Under the pieces are notes generated by a model. It made no database searches. It was not told where the DNA came from and saw only the letters and a program-made list of their open reading frames with translations. The translations under genes were made by a program, and so were the position numbers. From Paenibacillus swuensis (GTDB taxonomy: Bacteria > Bacillota > Bacilli > Paenibacillales > DY6), in contig NZ_CP011388.1 of NCBI RefSeq assembly GCF_001644605.1, positions 3,438,501 to 3,502,500 of the forward strand: DNA of 64,000 bases, in the 5' to 3' direction. Below, in pieces: positions 53,361-63,100 of this stretch (positions within the stretch are counted from its first letter, which is position 1; every line of letters starts with the position of its first letter).

Positions 53361-53756
53361 ATGAAATATGTGTTTCGCGCTTTGCCGGCCGTCCTTGTGA
53401 TGGCCCTTATTTTTTATTTTTCATCGCAAACCGGTGACGATTTGAATAGCCTGTTTCCTTTGTTTCAACGATGGTTCCCTGGTATGAATAATTTTGACTG
53501 GGGACATTTCGTAGCTTATTTCATTCTTGCATTGGCATACCTGATCGCGTTTCCCAAAGACATGCGCAATATGAAAGTGAAGGTTATGGTGGTGTTGTTC
53601 TGTTTTCTTTATGGGTTAACAGATGAGTTTCATCAATCTTTTGTCGGTGAGAGGACGCCGGATGCGAAAGATCTGCGCAATGATACCATTGGAGCGGGTA
53701 TAGCCATGCTGATCAGTTCCATTTCGCCGGTAAAACGATGGTTGCATAAACTTTAA
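53361..53756 (+). CDS. VanZ-like membrane protein
   Basis: The 131-residue protein has about four membrane segments. It matches the VanZ-like pattern: ALIFYFSSQTGDDLNSL, NNFDWGHFVAYFILALAYLIAF, and the acidic signature GLTDEFHQSFVGERTPDAKDLRNDTIGAGIAML. VanZ itself lowers teicoplanin susceptibility; most relatives are uncharacterised. ATG 53361 is the likely start, with a weak ribosome site; a TTG at 53352 is possible. Confidence 0.85.
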   Translation: MKYVFRALPAVLVMALIFYFSSQTGDDLNSLFPLFQRWFPGMNNFDWGHFVAYFILALAYLIAFPKDMRNMKVKVMVVLFCFLYGLTDEFHQSFVGERTPDAKDLRNDTIGAGIAMLISSISPVKRWLHKL

Positions 53757-53878
53757 TTTTTTGCTAAAAAGTTCTAGTTCCCCCGAAGCAGGAGTTCATC
53801 GGCATGAGTCGAATATGTTACGGAATATAGGCTCATTCCGGTTTATATTTCCGGTTATTCAAATAAGGGGTGGTCAGG

Positions 53879-54301
53879 TTGCAGAAACCTTGCGCATGCG
53901 GGCATGTGATGTCCGTGAAACTACGTACTGTAATATATTCCAAGTCGGTGGAAATCGAGCACGTACCTGTATACTCCTGTGAAGCTTGCAAGCACAGTGA
54001 AATATTTCAAGAAGTAAAAGAAGAATTGAAGCAATGTATTGAAGGTCTGGGATCCGCCCCGGCGAAACAAGTGTTGCAATTTAACGAATTAAATGAGCTG
54101 GCGCATATTATTTATGTCGTATCTGACAAAGAATACATACATCTTACCGTAAGAGATATTGTTGAGGAGCGGATTAATCAGCTTCTGGATTTATTGTTGA
54201 TTTCCCAGTCCGCGGGAGATGTGGCCTGGACTGCGGAAATTCGTTCCCGCCTGGCTCAAATTAGCCGGCATGCCGTTAAAGCTAATGATCTTATCGGCTG
54301 A
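53879..54301 (+). CDS. Zinc-ribbon protein of unknown function (140 aa)
   Basis: The N-terminus has a treble-Cys zinc knuckle, CACGH and VYSCEACKHS (about residues 5-40), as in YgiT-type antitoxin domains. The rest is a helical domain (EIFQEVKEELKQCIEGLG, VRDIVEERINQLLDLLLIS, EIRSRLAQISRHAVKANDLIG). Start TTG 53879 lies eight bases after AAGGGG; GTG 53870 overlaps that site. No toxin partner is nearby, so I do not call it an antitoxin. Confidence 0.68.
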   Translation: MQKPCACGHVMSVKLRTVIYSKSVEIEHVPVYSCEACKHSEIFQEVKEELKQCIEGLGSAPAKQVLQFNELNELAHIIYVVSDKEYIHLTVRDIVEERINQLLDLLLISQSAGDVAWTAEIRSRLAQISRHAVKANDLIG

Positions 54302-54369
54302 TAGAACGCGTAGAAACACGTATTTATATAGGTTGTCGGCGTTTTTTGAAAATGAAAAGGTTGTTTACA

Positions 54370-54398
54370 TTGCGTATTGCCTTTTTTTGTCGTATCAT
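54370..54398 (+). promoter_or_regulatory. Candidate promoter of ccpA
   Basis: TTGCGT (54370-54375), 17 bases, TATCAT (54393-54398), about 48 bases before the start. Confidence 0.4.
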
Positions 54399-54445
54399 AT
54401 TTACAACGTATCGAACGATAAATTAGTGTAATGGAGAGAACGACA

Positions 54446-55450
54446 TTGACCGTAACCATTTATGATGTAGCAAGAGAAGCAGGCGTATCCATGGCCACGG
54501 TTTCCAGGGTTGTAAATAATAACCCTAACGTGAAACCGCAGACCCGTAAGAAAGTATTTGAAGCGATTGAGCGATTGGGGTACCGTCCGAATGCGGTGGC
54601 CAGAGGTCTCGCCAGCAAGAAGACCACAACCGTGGGTGTTGTAATTCCTGATATTTCGAATCAGATTTTCGCTGAAGTCGCACGCGGAATCGAGGATATC
54701 GCGAACATGTACCATTACAACATTATTCTATGTAATGCGGACAAGCGTAAAGAGAAGGAAATTCGTGTTATCAATACTTTGCTTGAGAAGCAGGTGGACG
54801 GGCTCTTGTTTATGGGCGGCACGGTAACGGAGGAGCATGTGCAAGCGTTCCGCACGGCATCTGTACCGATTGTGCTCTGCGCTACTACGGACGAGCAGGC
54901 CACGATTCCATCGGTAGATATTAATCACGAAGAAGCGGCTTATGATGCGGTACATACGCTCTTGGAAAGCGGCCATAAGCAGATCGCCATGATCAGCGGC
55001 ACTTTGCAAGATCAATCCAATGGTTATGCTCGATATCAAGGTTATAAGCGTGCTTTGGAAGAAGCGGGATTGGCCTTGAATGAAGAGTATGTAAGAATCG
55101 GTAATTACCGTTACGAATCCGGTGTGGATATGATGAAATATTTCCTCGAATTGCCGGAACGACCAAGCGCGGTATTTGCCGCAACGGACGAGATGGCCAT
55201 CGGTGCGATTCACGCCATTCAGGATGCCGGATTGAAAGTACCTGAAGATGTCTCCGTCATTTCGGTGGACAACATTAGAATGGCTTCCATGGTGCGTCCT
55301 CAGTTAACTACGGTTGCTCAACCCATGTATGACATCGGCGCGGTTTCCATGCGTTTGCTGACCAAGCTGATGAAGAAAGAACCTGTGGAACAGAATCGGG
55401 TTATTTTGCCGCATGAGATTATCCGCCGGGCGTCTGTAGCTCAATTGTAA
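54446..55450 (+). CDS. ccpA: Catabolite control protein A
   Basis: The 334-residue LacI-family regulator represses or activates carbon genes at cre sites with HPr-Ser-P as cofactor. The DNA-binding domain [21 protein letters not shown] and hinge [21 protein letters not shown] match CcpA almost word for word. The core domain continues with [21 protein letters not shown] and [17 protein letters not shown]. The start is TTG 54446, seven bases after GGAGAG; ATG 54431 would add five residues and overlaps that site. A terminator follows. The acsA cre box nearby is a likely target. Confidence 0.94.
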   Translation: MTVTIYDVAREAGVSMATVSRVVNNNPNVKPQTRKKVFEAIERLGYRPNAVARGLASKKTTTVGVVIPDISNQIFAEVARGIEDIANMYHYNIILCNADKRKEKEIRVINTLLEKQVDGLLFMGGTVTEEHVQAFRTASVPIVLCATTDEQATIPSVDINHEEAAYDAVHTLLESGHKQIAMISGTLQDQSNGYARYQGYKRALEEAGLALNEEYVRIGNYRYESGVDMMKYFLELPERPSAVFAATDEMAIGAIHAIQDAGLKVPEDVSVISVDNIRMASMVRPQLTTVAQPMYDIGAVSMRLLTKLMKKEPVEQNRVILPHEIIRRASVAQL

Positions 55451-55474
55451 GGCTTTTATGACCACAAACGAAGC

Positions 55475-55516
55475 GCTTGTCCTTTCCCTTGCGGGAGAGG
55501 ATAAGCCTTTTATTTT
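55475..55516 (+). terminator. Terminator of ccpA
   Basis: GCTTGTCCTTTCCC-TTGC-GGGAGAGGATAAGC, 14 pairs with two G-U, followed by CTTTTATTTT. Confidence 0.8.
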
Positions 55517-55560
55517 GAGTAAGTTTGCGTACATGATGAGAATGGAGAGGGAGAACGGTT

Positions 55561-56262
55561 ATGTCGAATACAACCATTGGTTTAATCGGAGCGATGGATG
55601 AAGAAATCCAATTAATGTTGGAGCAGCTTAAGAATGTAAAAGAATCACAAGCCGCCGGTATTATCTACTATGAAGGACAGTTCAAGGGGAAATCTCTTGT
55701 CCTGTGTAAGTCAGGCGTTGGTAAAGTGAACGCGGCTGTATGCACCCAACTGCTCATTGACCGTTACCGGGTGAACGCGGTGTTATTTACAGGTGTTGCC
55801 GGGGCCGTTGACCCTTCGTTGAACATCGGAGATATTGTCATCTCCACCGAATGCCTGCAACATGATATGGACGTGACGGCACTTGGTTATGAGCGTGGCA
55901 TTATCCCCTTCGCGGCAGTATCCCGTTTCACGGCAGACCCGACGTTGGTGGCGTTGGCGGAAGCTTCTTGCGCTCGCCTGTTCGATGGTCGTTCCGTGAA
56001 AGGAATTGTGCTTTCAGGAGATCAATTCGTCGCTGACCGCGATAAGGTTCGGGATTTGTATGAATCGATGCAAGGGGCCTGCACGGAGATGGAAGGCGCG
56101 GCCGTTGCTCAAGTCTGCAGCATGAACGGTGTACCTTATGTCGTCATACGTTCGATGTCGGATAAAGCGGATGGATCAGCGCATGTAAACTTTGGGGAGT
56201 TTACCATTCAGGCTTCGGAAAACTCTCATCGAATCGTGGAAGATATGATCGCTTCGATGTAA
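55561..56262 (+). CDS. mtnN: 5'-methylthioadenosine/S-adenosylhomocysteine nucleosidase
   Basis: The 233-residue enzyme cleaves adenine from MTA and SAH, serving methionine salvage and methyl-cycle cleanup. Family phrases: IGLIGAMDEEIQLML at the start, CKSGVGKVNAAVCTQLLID, FTGVAGAVDPSLNIGDIVIS, VLSGDQFVADRDKV, CTEMEGAAVAQVC (Met-Glu ribose site) and IRSMSDKADGSAHVNF with catalytic Asp. AGAGGGAG precedes the ATG. Monocistronic, between two terminators. Confidence 0.94.
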   Translation: MSNTTIGLIGAMDEEIQLMLEQLKNVKESQAAGIIYYEGQFKGKSLVLCKSGVGKVNAAVCTQLLIDRYRVNAVLFTGVAGAVDPSLNIGDIVISTECLQHDMDVTALGYERGIIPFAAVSRFTADPTLVALAEASCARLFDGRSVKGIVLSGDQFVADRDKVRDLYESMQGACTEMEGAAVAQVCSMNGVPYVVIRSMSDKADGSAHVNFGEFTIQASENSHRIVEDMIASM

Positions 56263-56283
56263 TCCGAGCTTGGCCGAAAGTTG

Positions 56284-56326
56284 GAAAGGACCTTCAGTGG
56301 AGCATCGCTCCGCTAAAGGTCCTTTC
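56284..56326. terminator. Terminator between convergent mtnN and acuC
   Basis: A long stem pairs AAAGGACCTT with AAGGTCCTTT and AGTGGAGC with GCTCCGCT around an ATC loop. Confidence 0.8.
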
Positions 56327-56337
56327 TGTTATGGGGG

Positions 56338-57540
56338 TTAACCGACCGTTTCTGGCGGCAAATGTAAGGTTGTCAGTTGGAGTGTTCTGCGATTCTTTTC
56401 GGTGATTTCATCGCGCCGCGGCATCGACTCCCAGCTTGCCGGGTTATCGAGCCACGTACCAGGCAGTTGCTTCGGGCTCTGCGGGCCCCATTCATCCAAC
56501 CAATCCTGTGGCAGGGGCAACAGCCCGTCTGCTTCCACGGAGGCTCCAAGCGGATGACCGCTCATCTCCAGCCATAGTAAGCTCCATGCGCGGGGAACAA
56601 CCCGCCAGATGTCGTAGCCGCCTCCGCCGAGCGCAATCCATCTTCCTTCACAATGTTCATGAGCCAGACGGTGGATGATTTGAGGCATACGGGCATAAAT
56701 GTTCATGGAGCAATGAATATGGGAAAGGGGATCATACGCATGCGCGTCACATCCGTGCTGACTGACAATAACGTCAGGCTTGAACGCGGCAACAACGCGC
56801 CGAAGCGACTCTTCAAAGCATTCCAGCCAAGAAGCATCCTCGGTATAGGGCTCCATCGGCAGATTGAAGTTGCAGCCGTATCCAAGTCCGTCTCCGCGCT
56901 CATCCACACCCCCTGAACCCGGAAATAGATACTTACCGGTCTCATGGATCGAGAATGTGCACACGTCCGGATCCGTGTAGAACGTCCATTGCACACCGTC
57001 TCCGTGGTGAACGTCTGTGTCAATGTAAAGCACCCGCGCACCATACTTCGCGCGGATGGAGGCAATGGCGACGGAGGCGTCATTGTATACGCAGAAGCCA
57101 GCGCCTTTCCCTGAGAAAGCGTGGTGTAACCCACCTCCTAAATGCAGCGCATGACTGGTTTCACCGGACATGACCAATTCGGCTGCCTTAAGTGAGCCGC
57201 CAACCACTCTGGCCGTAATCTCGTGCATACGGGTAAAGTAGGGGGTATCCTCGGAAGTCAAGCCGTAAGATTCAGCCCGTGCGAGCCACTCGCGATCCGG
57301 TGCGGGCAGACTCAACGCTTGGACAGCTTGTATATATTCCTTCGAATGAACATAGCCAAGCTCTTCTTCCGTGGCGGAACGGGGAGAGATGACAGCCTCA
57401 TCGGGCAAAGCTCCCGCTTTGCGAAGAAGGTCGCAAGTCAGCACTAACCTTTGTTGATTAAAAGGATGACTGTCGTTAAAACGGTAATCGATTTCATCTT
57501 GATGAAAAACAAACTTCGCTCCCTCATCCACAATCTTCAT
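56338..57540 (-). CDS. acuC: Acetoin utilization protein AcuC, class I-type protein deacetylase
   Basis: The 400-residue zinc hydrolase belongs to the histone deacetylase superfamily. Visible are HPFNQQRLVLTCDLLRKAG, LHLGGGLHHAFSGKGAGFCVYND (catalytic His pair), VLYIDTDVHHGDGVQWTFYTDP (zinc Asp, His), SIHETGKYLFPG and VSQHGCDAHAYDPLSH. In Bacillus it removes the acetyl group that AcuA places on acetyl-CoA synthetase. It follows acuA on the same strand after 36 bases, but no acuB (CBS-domain) gene lies between them. Confidence 0.94.
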   Translation of the reverse strand: MKIVDEGAKFVFHQDEIDYRFNDSHPFNQQRLVLTCDLLRKAGALPDEAVISPRSATEEELGYVHSKEYIQAVQALSLPAPDREWLARAESYGLTSEDTPYFTRMHEITARVVGGSLKAAELVMSGETSHALHLGGGLHHAFSGKGAGFCVYNDASVAIASIRAKYGARVLYIDTDVHHGDGVQWTFYTDPDVCTFSIHETGKYLFPGSGGVDERGDGLGYGCNFNLPMEPYTEDASWLECFEESLRRVVAAFKPDVIVSQHGCDAHAYDPLSHIHCSMNIYARMPQIIHRLAHEHCEGRWIALGGGGYDIWRVVPRAWSLLWLEMSGHPLGASVEADGLLPLPQDWLDEWGPQSPKQLPGTWLDNPASWESMPRRDEITEKNRRTLQLTTLHLPPETVG

Positions 57541-57576
57541 CTTGATAACTCCTTGCTTTATAACATCATTGTTATT

Positions 57577-58209
57577 TCAATACATAAATCTGTTCTGGAA
57601 ACGCACCCTGTCAAACTGCTCCACGGACGTCATAGGCACATCTTTGCCTACCCGCACCATCAGGCAGTTGGCAGGATGTGAGCAAATTTCCGGATCGTCG
57701 GTAGCATACCACACCATACCGGCCGACTCCATCAACCTTTCCATCATTTTACGATAGTCCCATACATTCAAACCGGAGCCTGCTAAATCCCAATGCCAGT
57801 AATATTCTGTAGTAAAAACGATATAAGGCTCCAATTGCCTACCGGCAAACCCAAGTCGAATCATTCGCTTACCCAGCCCAAGTGAACGGTAGGGAGCAGC
57901 AACCTCAACGGCACCTAATTCAATTAAATCAATCATCTTTCCTTCCGACCATCGTTCCATCTCATCCGGGTAATGAAAAGTTACATAACCTATAATCACT
58001 TCGTCAAGGGTAGTTACAATCATTCGTCCTTCCGGTAAACCGGCGATTTCCACCAGCGCTTCTTGTTGTTCCCGGGGTCTGCGAAATGCCTTAAGGCCTT
58101 CATGCATGGACAAGCCCTTCAAATAAGCAGGAGTGACAGGTCCTTCAATTAAGAGCGTCTTATCTTGATAGGAGACTTCCTCGGAGTGATAGATTTTGCT
58201 GTGTTTCAT
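57577..58209 (-). CDS. acuA: Acetyltransferase AcuA (GNAT), acetyl-CoA synthetase modifier
   Basis: The 210-residue GNAT protein contains LIELGAVEVAAPYRSLGLGKRMIRLGF (acetyl-CoA loop), IVTTLDEVIIGYVTFHYPDEMERWSEGKMIDL and EYYWHWDLAGSGLNVWDYRKMMERLM, all features of AcuA. It inactivates AcsA by acetylating an active-site Lys when acetyl-CoA is high. The start is ATG 58209, ten bases after AAAGGAG. It is divergent from acsA, with 184 bases between them that hold the promoter and cre box. Confidence 0.92.
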   Translation of the reverse strand: MKHSKIYHSEEVSYQDKTLLIEGPVTPAYLKGLSMHEGLKAFRRPREQQEALVEIAGLPEGRMIVTTLDEVIIGYVTFHYPDEMERWSEGKMIDLIELGAVEVAAPYRSLGLGKRMIRLGFAGRQLEPYIVFTTEYYWHWDLAGSGLNVWDYRKMMERLMESAGMVWYATDDPEICSHPANCLMVRVGKDVPMTSVEQFDRVRFQNRFMY

Positions 58210-58289
58210 CGAATGCCGCTCCTTTCGCATACCTTACTTATAGCAAAAAAACACGCACATGAAAAGTGTAGTCGGGTCTGAAATCTTTA

Positions 58290-58298
58290 TGGTATAAT
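58290..58298 (+). promoter_or_regulatory. Extended -10 promoter of acsA
   Basis: TGGTATAAT at 58290-58298 is an extended -10 box; no good -35 is seen. It lies about 50 bases before the cre box. Confidence 0.5.
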
Positions 58299-58346
58299 GA
58301 ACAATGGCAAAATATTCTCACAATTGTTTCACCGATCCGACATAAT

Positions 58347-58360
58347 TGTAAGCGCTAACG
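58347..58360. promoter_or_regulatory. cre box (CcpA operator) in front of acsA
   Basis: TGTAAGCGCTAACG fits the cre consensus TGWAANCGNTNWCA at all but the last base. Placed downstream of the promoter, CcpA bound here would block elongation of acsA in good carbon supply, as known for acsA of Bacillus. Confidence 0.75.
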
Positions 58361-58393
58361 AACTGTTTCATTATTCGCTTGGGAGGTACGGCT

Positions 58394-60118
58394 ATGGGGA
58401 ACACACATGAAGAGATCATTCCGGTTACGGCACAATCGACTAACCTAGGAACCTATGAGGAAGCAAGAGCCGGATTCCGCTGGGAGCAGGTAGAAAGACA
58501 TTTCTCCTGGCATGAGACGGGTAAGCTGAATATCGCGTACGAAGCGATCGATTATCACACCAACGGTGCCCGTAAAGATAAGGTTGCGCTGTATTACAGC
58601 GATCTTACCCGGGAAGAACAATATACGTTTGAAGATCTGCGCAAAGCATCCAACCGTTTTGCGAATGTACTTCGGGAACGTGGCATTAAGAAAGGTGATC
58701 GTGTCTTCATCTTCATGCCGAGGACGCCTGAGCTTTATTTCTGTCTGCTGGGCGCACTGAAAGTCGGCGTGATTGTAGGGCCCTTATTTGAGGCTTTCAT
58801 GGAGACAGCCGTAAGGGATCGCTTGCAAGATTCCGGGGCTGTAGCCATTATATCAACACCGGCGTTGGTTTCTCGCGTACCTCGCGACGAATTGCCTGAG
58901 TTGAAGCATGTGATTCTTGTGGGTTCTGATATCGAAGCTGATTCAGGAGTCATCGATTATCATCGAGAGATGGCTGACGCTTCGGATGAAGCTGAGATTG
59001 AATGGATGGACCGCGAGGATGGACTTCTATTGCATTATACCTCGGGTTCGACCGGTAAGCCTAAAGGGGTCTACCACGTTCATAACGCCATGATTCAACA
59101 TTATTATACGGGCCGTATGGTGTTAGACTTACAGGAAGATGATGTATATTGGTGTACAGCTGATCCGGGGTGGGTTACAGGCACGTCCTATGGCATCTTT
59201 GCTCCTTGGCTGAACGGCGTTACCAATGTAATTCGCGGAGGAAGGTTCTCTCCGCAGGATTGGTACAAGACGATTGAAAAGTATAAAGTAACGGTTTGGT
59301 ATAGTGCGCCTACTGCATTCCGGATGCTAATGGGGGCGGGGGACGATGTGGTGAATCAATTCAACCTTTCCTCCTTGCGTCATGTGTTGAGTGTAGGCGA
59401 ACCCCTGAATCCTGAAGTGGTTCGTTGGGGAATGAAGGTATATAATCATCGCATTCACGATACTTGGTGGATGACGGAAACCGGTGCTCAACTGATATGT
59501 AATTATCCCTCCATGCCCGTTAAACCTGGGTCCATGGGCCGACCGATCCCAGGCGTTCAAGCCGCCATTATTGATGACGCCGGTCAGATTCTGCCGCCGT
59601 ATCGGATGGGTAATCTGGCTATTCGCACACCGTGGCCATCCATGATGCGCAAGGTGTGGAATAATCCTTCCAAGTACGAAGAGTACTTTAGATTGGATGG
59701 CTGGTACGTCTCCGGAGATTCAGCTTATTGCGATGAAGACGGATATTTCTGGTTCCAGGGACGAATTGATGATGTGATTAACACATCAGGGGAGCGAGTA
59801 GGGCCGTTTGAAGTGGAGAGCAAGCTGGTCGAACATCCCGCTGTCGCGGAAGCTGGAGTTATAGGCAAGCCTGACGCCATGCGCGGTGAAGTGATTAAGG
59901 CTTTTATCTCTTTAAGAGAGGGTTATGTTGCCTCGGAGGAGTTAAAAGCGGAAATTTCCAAGTTCGTAAAGGAAGGGCTATCGGCACATGCGTCACCGCG
60001 TGAAATTGAGTTTCGGGATAAGTTGCCCAAGACCCGAAGCGGTAAAATAATGAGACGGGTGCTTAAGGCTTGGGAACTTAATCTGCCCACGGGCGATCTT
60101 TCAACCATTGAAGATTAA
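58394..60118 (+). CDS. acsA: Acetyl-CoA synthetase (AcsA)
   Basis: The 574-residue adenylate-forming enzyme activates acetate. Motifs: LLHYTSGSTGKPKGVYHVHN (P-loop), WCTADPGWVTGTSYGIFAPW, DTWWMTETGAQLICNYP, GWYVSGDSAYCDEDGYFWFQGRIDDVINTSGERVGPFEVE and the C-terminal PKTRSGKIMRRVLKAW. Lys551 in SGK is the site that AcuA is known to acetylate in Bacillus. The start is ATG 58394, seven bases after GGGAGG. Length agrees with the AcsA branch, shorter than E. coli Acs. Confidence 0.94.
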   Translation: MGNTHEEIIPVTAQSTNLGTYEEARAGFRWEQVERHFSWHETGKLNIAYEAIDYHTNGARKDKVALYYSDLTREEQYTFEDLRKASNRFANVLRERGIKKGDRVFIFMPRTPELYFCLLGALKVGVIVGPLFEAFMETAVRDRLQDSGAVAIISTPALVSRVPRDELPELKHVILVGSDIEADSGVIDYHREMADASDEAEIEWMDREDGLLLHYTSGSTGKPKGVYHVHNAMIQHYYTGRMVLDLQEDDVYWCTADPGWVTGTSYGIFAPWLNGVTNVIRGGRFSPQDWYKTIEKYKVTVWYSAPTAFRMLMGAGDDVVNQFNLSSLRHVLSVGEPLNPEVVRWGMKVYNHRIHDTWWMTETGAQLICNYPSMPVKPGSMGRPIPGVQAAIIDDAGQILPPYRMGNLAIRTPWPSMMRKVWNNPSKYEEYFRLDGWYVSGDSAYCDEDGYFWFQGRIDDVINTSGERVGPFEVESKLVEHPAVAEAGVIGKPDAMRGEVIKAFISLREGYVASEELKAEISKFVKEGLSAHASPREIEFRDKLPKTRSGKIMRRVLKAWELNLPTGDLSTIED

Positions 60119-60127
60119 TACACAATA

Positions 60128-60168
60128 ATAAGCCCCGACAAGACGCAGTCGCTTGTCGGGGCTTATTT
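60128..60168. terminator. Bidirectional terminator between acsA and the PBP gene
   Basis: ATAAGCCCCGACAAG pairs with CTTGTCGGGGCTTAT, 15 pairs. Confidence 0.85.
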
Positions 60169-60176
60169 CTGTTGAT

Positions 60177-63100
60177 TTAAGGCTTGAATTCAACAACCTT
60201 TGATTTTTCGGATTCTCCGGCGATATTTACGGCCGAAACCCGATAAAATCCGCTTATCGGGACAGATACATAATCGAAGCTGGTCTGATCGGTGGAACCG
60301 ATGGTATTGAAAGGACCCTTAGCTTTGTCAGAGAAGTAAATGTTATAGATATCAACGTGATTGGCTTCGGGACTGCCCTGCCAGGTCATATGAATGCCTG
60401 TGCCTGTACCCGTAACCTTAACGTTTGCGGGCGCTTGCGGGACCGTGCCGGATTCTGGATTCGGACCGCCGCCGGTTTCTCCATCCTCCGGAACTGTCTC
60501 CTCAGCACTGCCCTCAGGAAGGGCGTCGGAAGAATCAGGTCCAACGGATTCGGATGAATCATTACCATTCTGACCGACGGAAATTTCCTCGCTCGGTGTC
60601 GACTCGTTTCCGGCCACATCGACGGCCGTCACATAATACCGATAGCTGTTCGTTGAAGTAATATAATCAACGAACTTCAGGTTCTGTCCGGTCAGCACGA
60701 CCTTGCCGCTTAACCGGCCGAACGAACCGTCGTTAACCGCTCGGTACAAGCGGTAACCCACAACATCGCCGCTGCCGCTCGGCTGAAAGCGAAGGATGGC
60801 AACCCCGCCATCCTGCGATACGGCGAGATTGCGAGGTGGTGTGGGAGCGCGTCCTTCATCCTTGCGCGGATCCTTGGCGGAAGGGGCGTCGTTGCCGCTG
60901 TCCAAGGGGCGGAATTGATCCAGCGGTTTCCTGTCGTCGGCATCCAGCTTGGACTGGGCTTCTTTAATCTCCACCAACAATTCATAAACAGGTTTCTCGC
61001 GCTTGACTACCATACGTTCCTGTACGAAATCTCCGGGCGTGCCTTCTTGGGCGATGTAATTAATCCCGTTATAAGTGATGAACCGCTCATTAACAAGAAC
61101 GTCATCTTCTTCCGTAGGTATAAACCTGCGGTTGAAAAGATCGGTTACCAAATGATTCGTCTCTTTAATCAAAGGACTTGGCAGCTTGCCTGAAACATCG
61201 GAAACGGTGAATTTGACGATTCCCTCGGGCTGTGCGAATGTCTTGGTTGTAAACCATTCCGGCTTCAAATCGATAGCTTGATCCAGCACCTTAGCCCAGA
61301 TATGCTGTGCCCGTTTCTCTCCGGCTTTAGACAATCGGTTCTTCTGCAGCTTATATCCCGACCATACACCCAAGGTGACATCCGGTGTATAGCCGACAAA
61401 CCAGACATCGCCGTAGTTTTGGGTGGTGCCGGTCTTGCCGGCAATCGGTACTTTATTATAGTGTTTAAAGTTGTTGGTCAGCGTCGTACGGGCTGTACCG
61501 TCCGTAACAACGGTTCTGAGCATGTCCGTCATCAGAAAAGCCGATTGTTCGCTGACAACTTGTTCAGGCGCGTTATGATGAGTATAAATGACATTTCCTT
61601 TGGAATCTTCAATTTTACGAATCATATAAGCATCAGCAAAGTTACCCTTGTTCGCGATTGTAGCATAAGCATTCGTAAGTTCCTCCACCGTTACTCCCTG
61701 GGATAAACCGCCAATCACTCCGGTCTGCGCGCCTTCATCACTTTCCGTAATCGTAGTTATGCCTAATTTTCTTGTGAAATCCCAAGCGTTTTTGATACCG
61801 ATATCGTAAAGGAAAATCTTTAATGCAGGTAAATTATAAGATTTGTTAAGCGCTTCTCTTGCCGTGACTAAGCCATTATATTTCTTGGTCGAATTGGAAG
61901 GAATGTGGAATCCCTTACTGTAATCTTTCAGAATGATTGGCGCGTCATCAAGGATGGATGCGGGTTGCACCGTACCTTTGTCCAGCGCAGGGAGGTAAGC
62001 GGCAATGGGTTTCATGGCCGAACCAGGCTGACGTTTCATCTGTGTCGCATAATTCATGTTCTCCAGGTCGTAATCACGGCCTTCAATCATGCTTAAGATG
62101 GCACCGTCATTATTATTAAGCATAATGGCGGCAATCTGTTCAACTCCCTTGGTTTCGGAGTCAGGAGAGAAATTATCGGGATTTCTGGCAATGTCCCGCA
62201 TTCCTTTATACAGCGTTTTATCTATGGTTGTGTATACCTTATAACCGCCCCGAAGCAAATGGGCTCGTGCGTCTTCAAGCTCATCCCTGTATTCCGGCAA
62301 ACTTAATTCAGGTAACGTCAGATTAGGATTCTGTACAAGCATTAATTGCTTCGCTGCTTGCCGCTCCGCTTCAAACATCAAATATGGGTAAGCCGCGTAA
62401 GCCTTCTGCGCGGATGGTGCGATGGATGCCTTAAGATTAAAGGCTAGCGCTTCTTGATATTCGGTCTCTGTGATCTTTCCGTCTTTGCGCATTTCGCTTA
62501 GAACAAGCTCCATTCGTTTAACGGCTCTGTCATAACCTTCAGCGTCGAATTCTCCTTTGCCTGTGAAGGCGGAATAAGCGCTGGGCAGTTGAGGAAGACC
62601 AACCAGATAGGCGCTTTGCGCCAGATGAAGCTTGCTCAGATCATCAACGTTAAAAATACCTTTGGCGGCTGCTTTAATTCCATACAAGTTGTATCCGCTC
62701 GACCCGTTCCCGAAAGGAACTTTGTTGAGATAAGCAACTAGAATATCTTGCTTGCCCATAAACCGTTCCATCCGAAGGGATAGGAGAATCTCTTTCAGCT
62801 TCCTGTCTTCGGTCTTGTCCAGACTTAAAAACACCCTGCGTGCCAATTGTTGTGTCAACGTGCTGCCGCCGGTCTGTTCGGCTTCATTAAGCAGCTTCTG
62901 CTTTACCGCACGAGTGGTACCTTTAACGCTAATTCCGGGGTGCAAGAAAAAATCCTTATCTTCAATTGAAGTTAACGCATCAATTAAGCGGGGAGGAATG
63001 TCCTTCCATTGGACAAGTCGCCGATCTTCCTCCGTGGTTAATTGACCTACAACCGTATCGTCATTGAAGTAAACAAAGCCTGTGATTGCATTTTCCTGCA

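Noticed and set aside
53879-54301. YgiT/MqsA-type antitoxin
   Set aside because: The zinc knuckle is similar, but no MqsR-like toxin and no helix-turn-helix domain are present.
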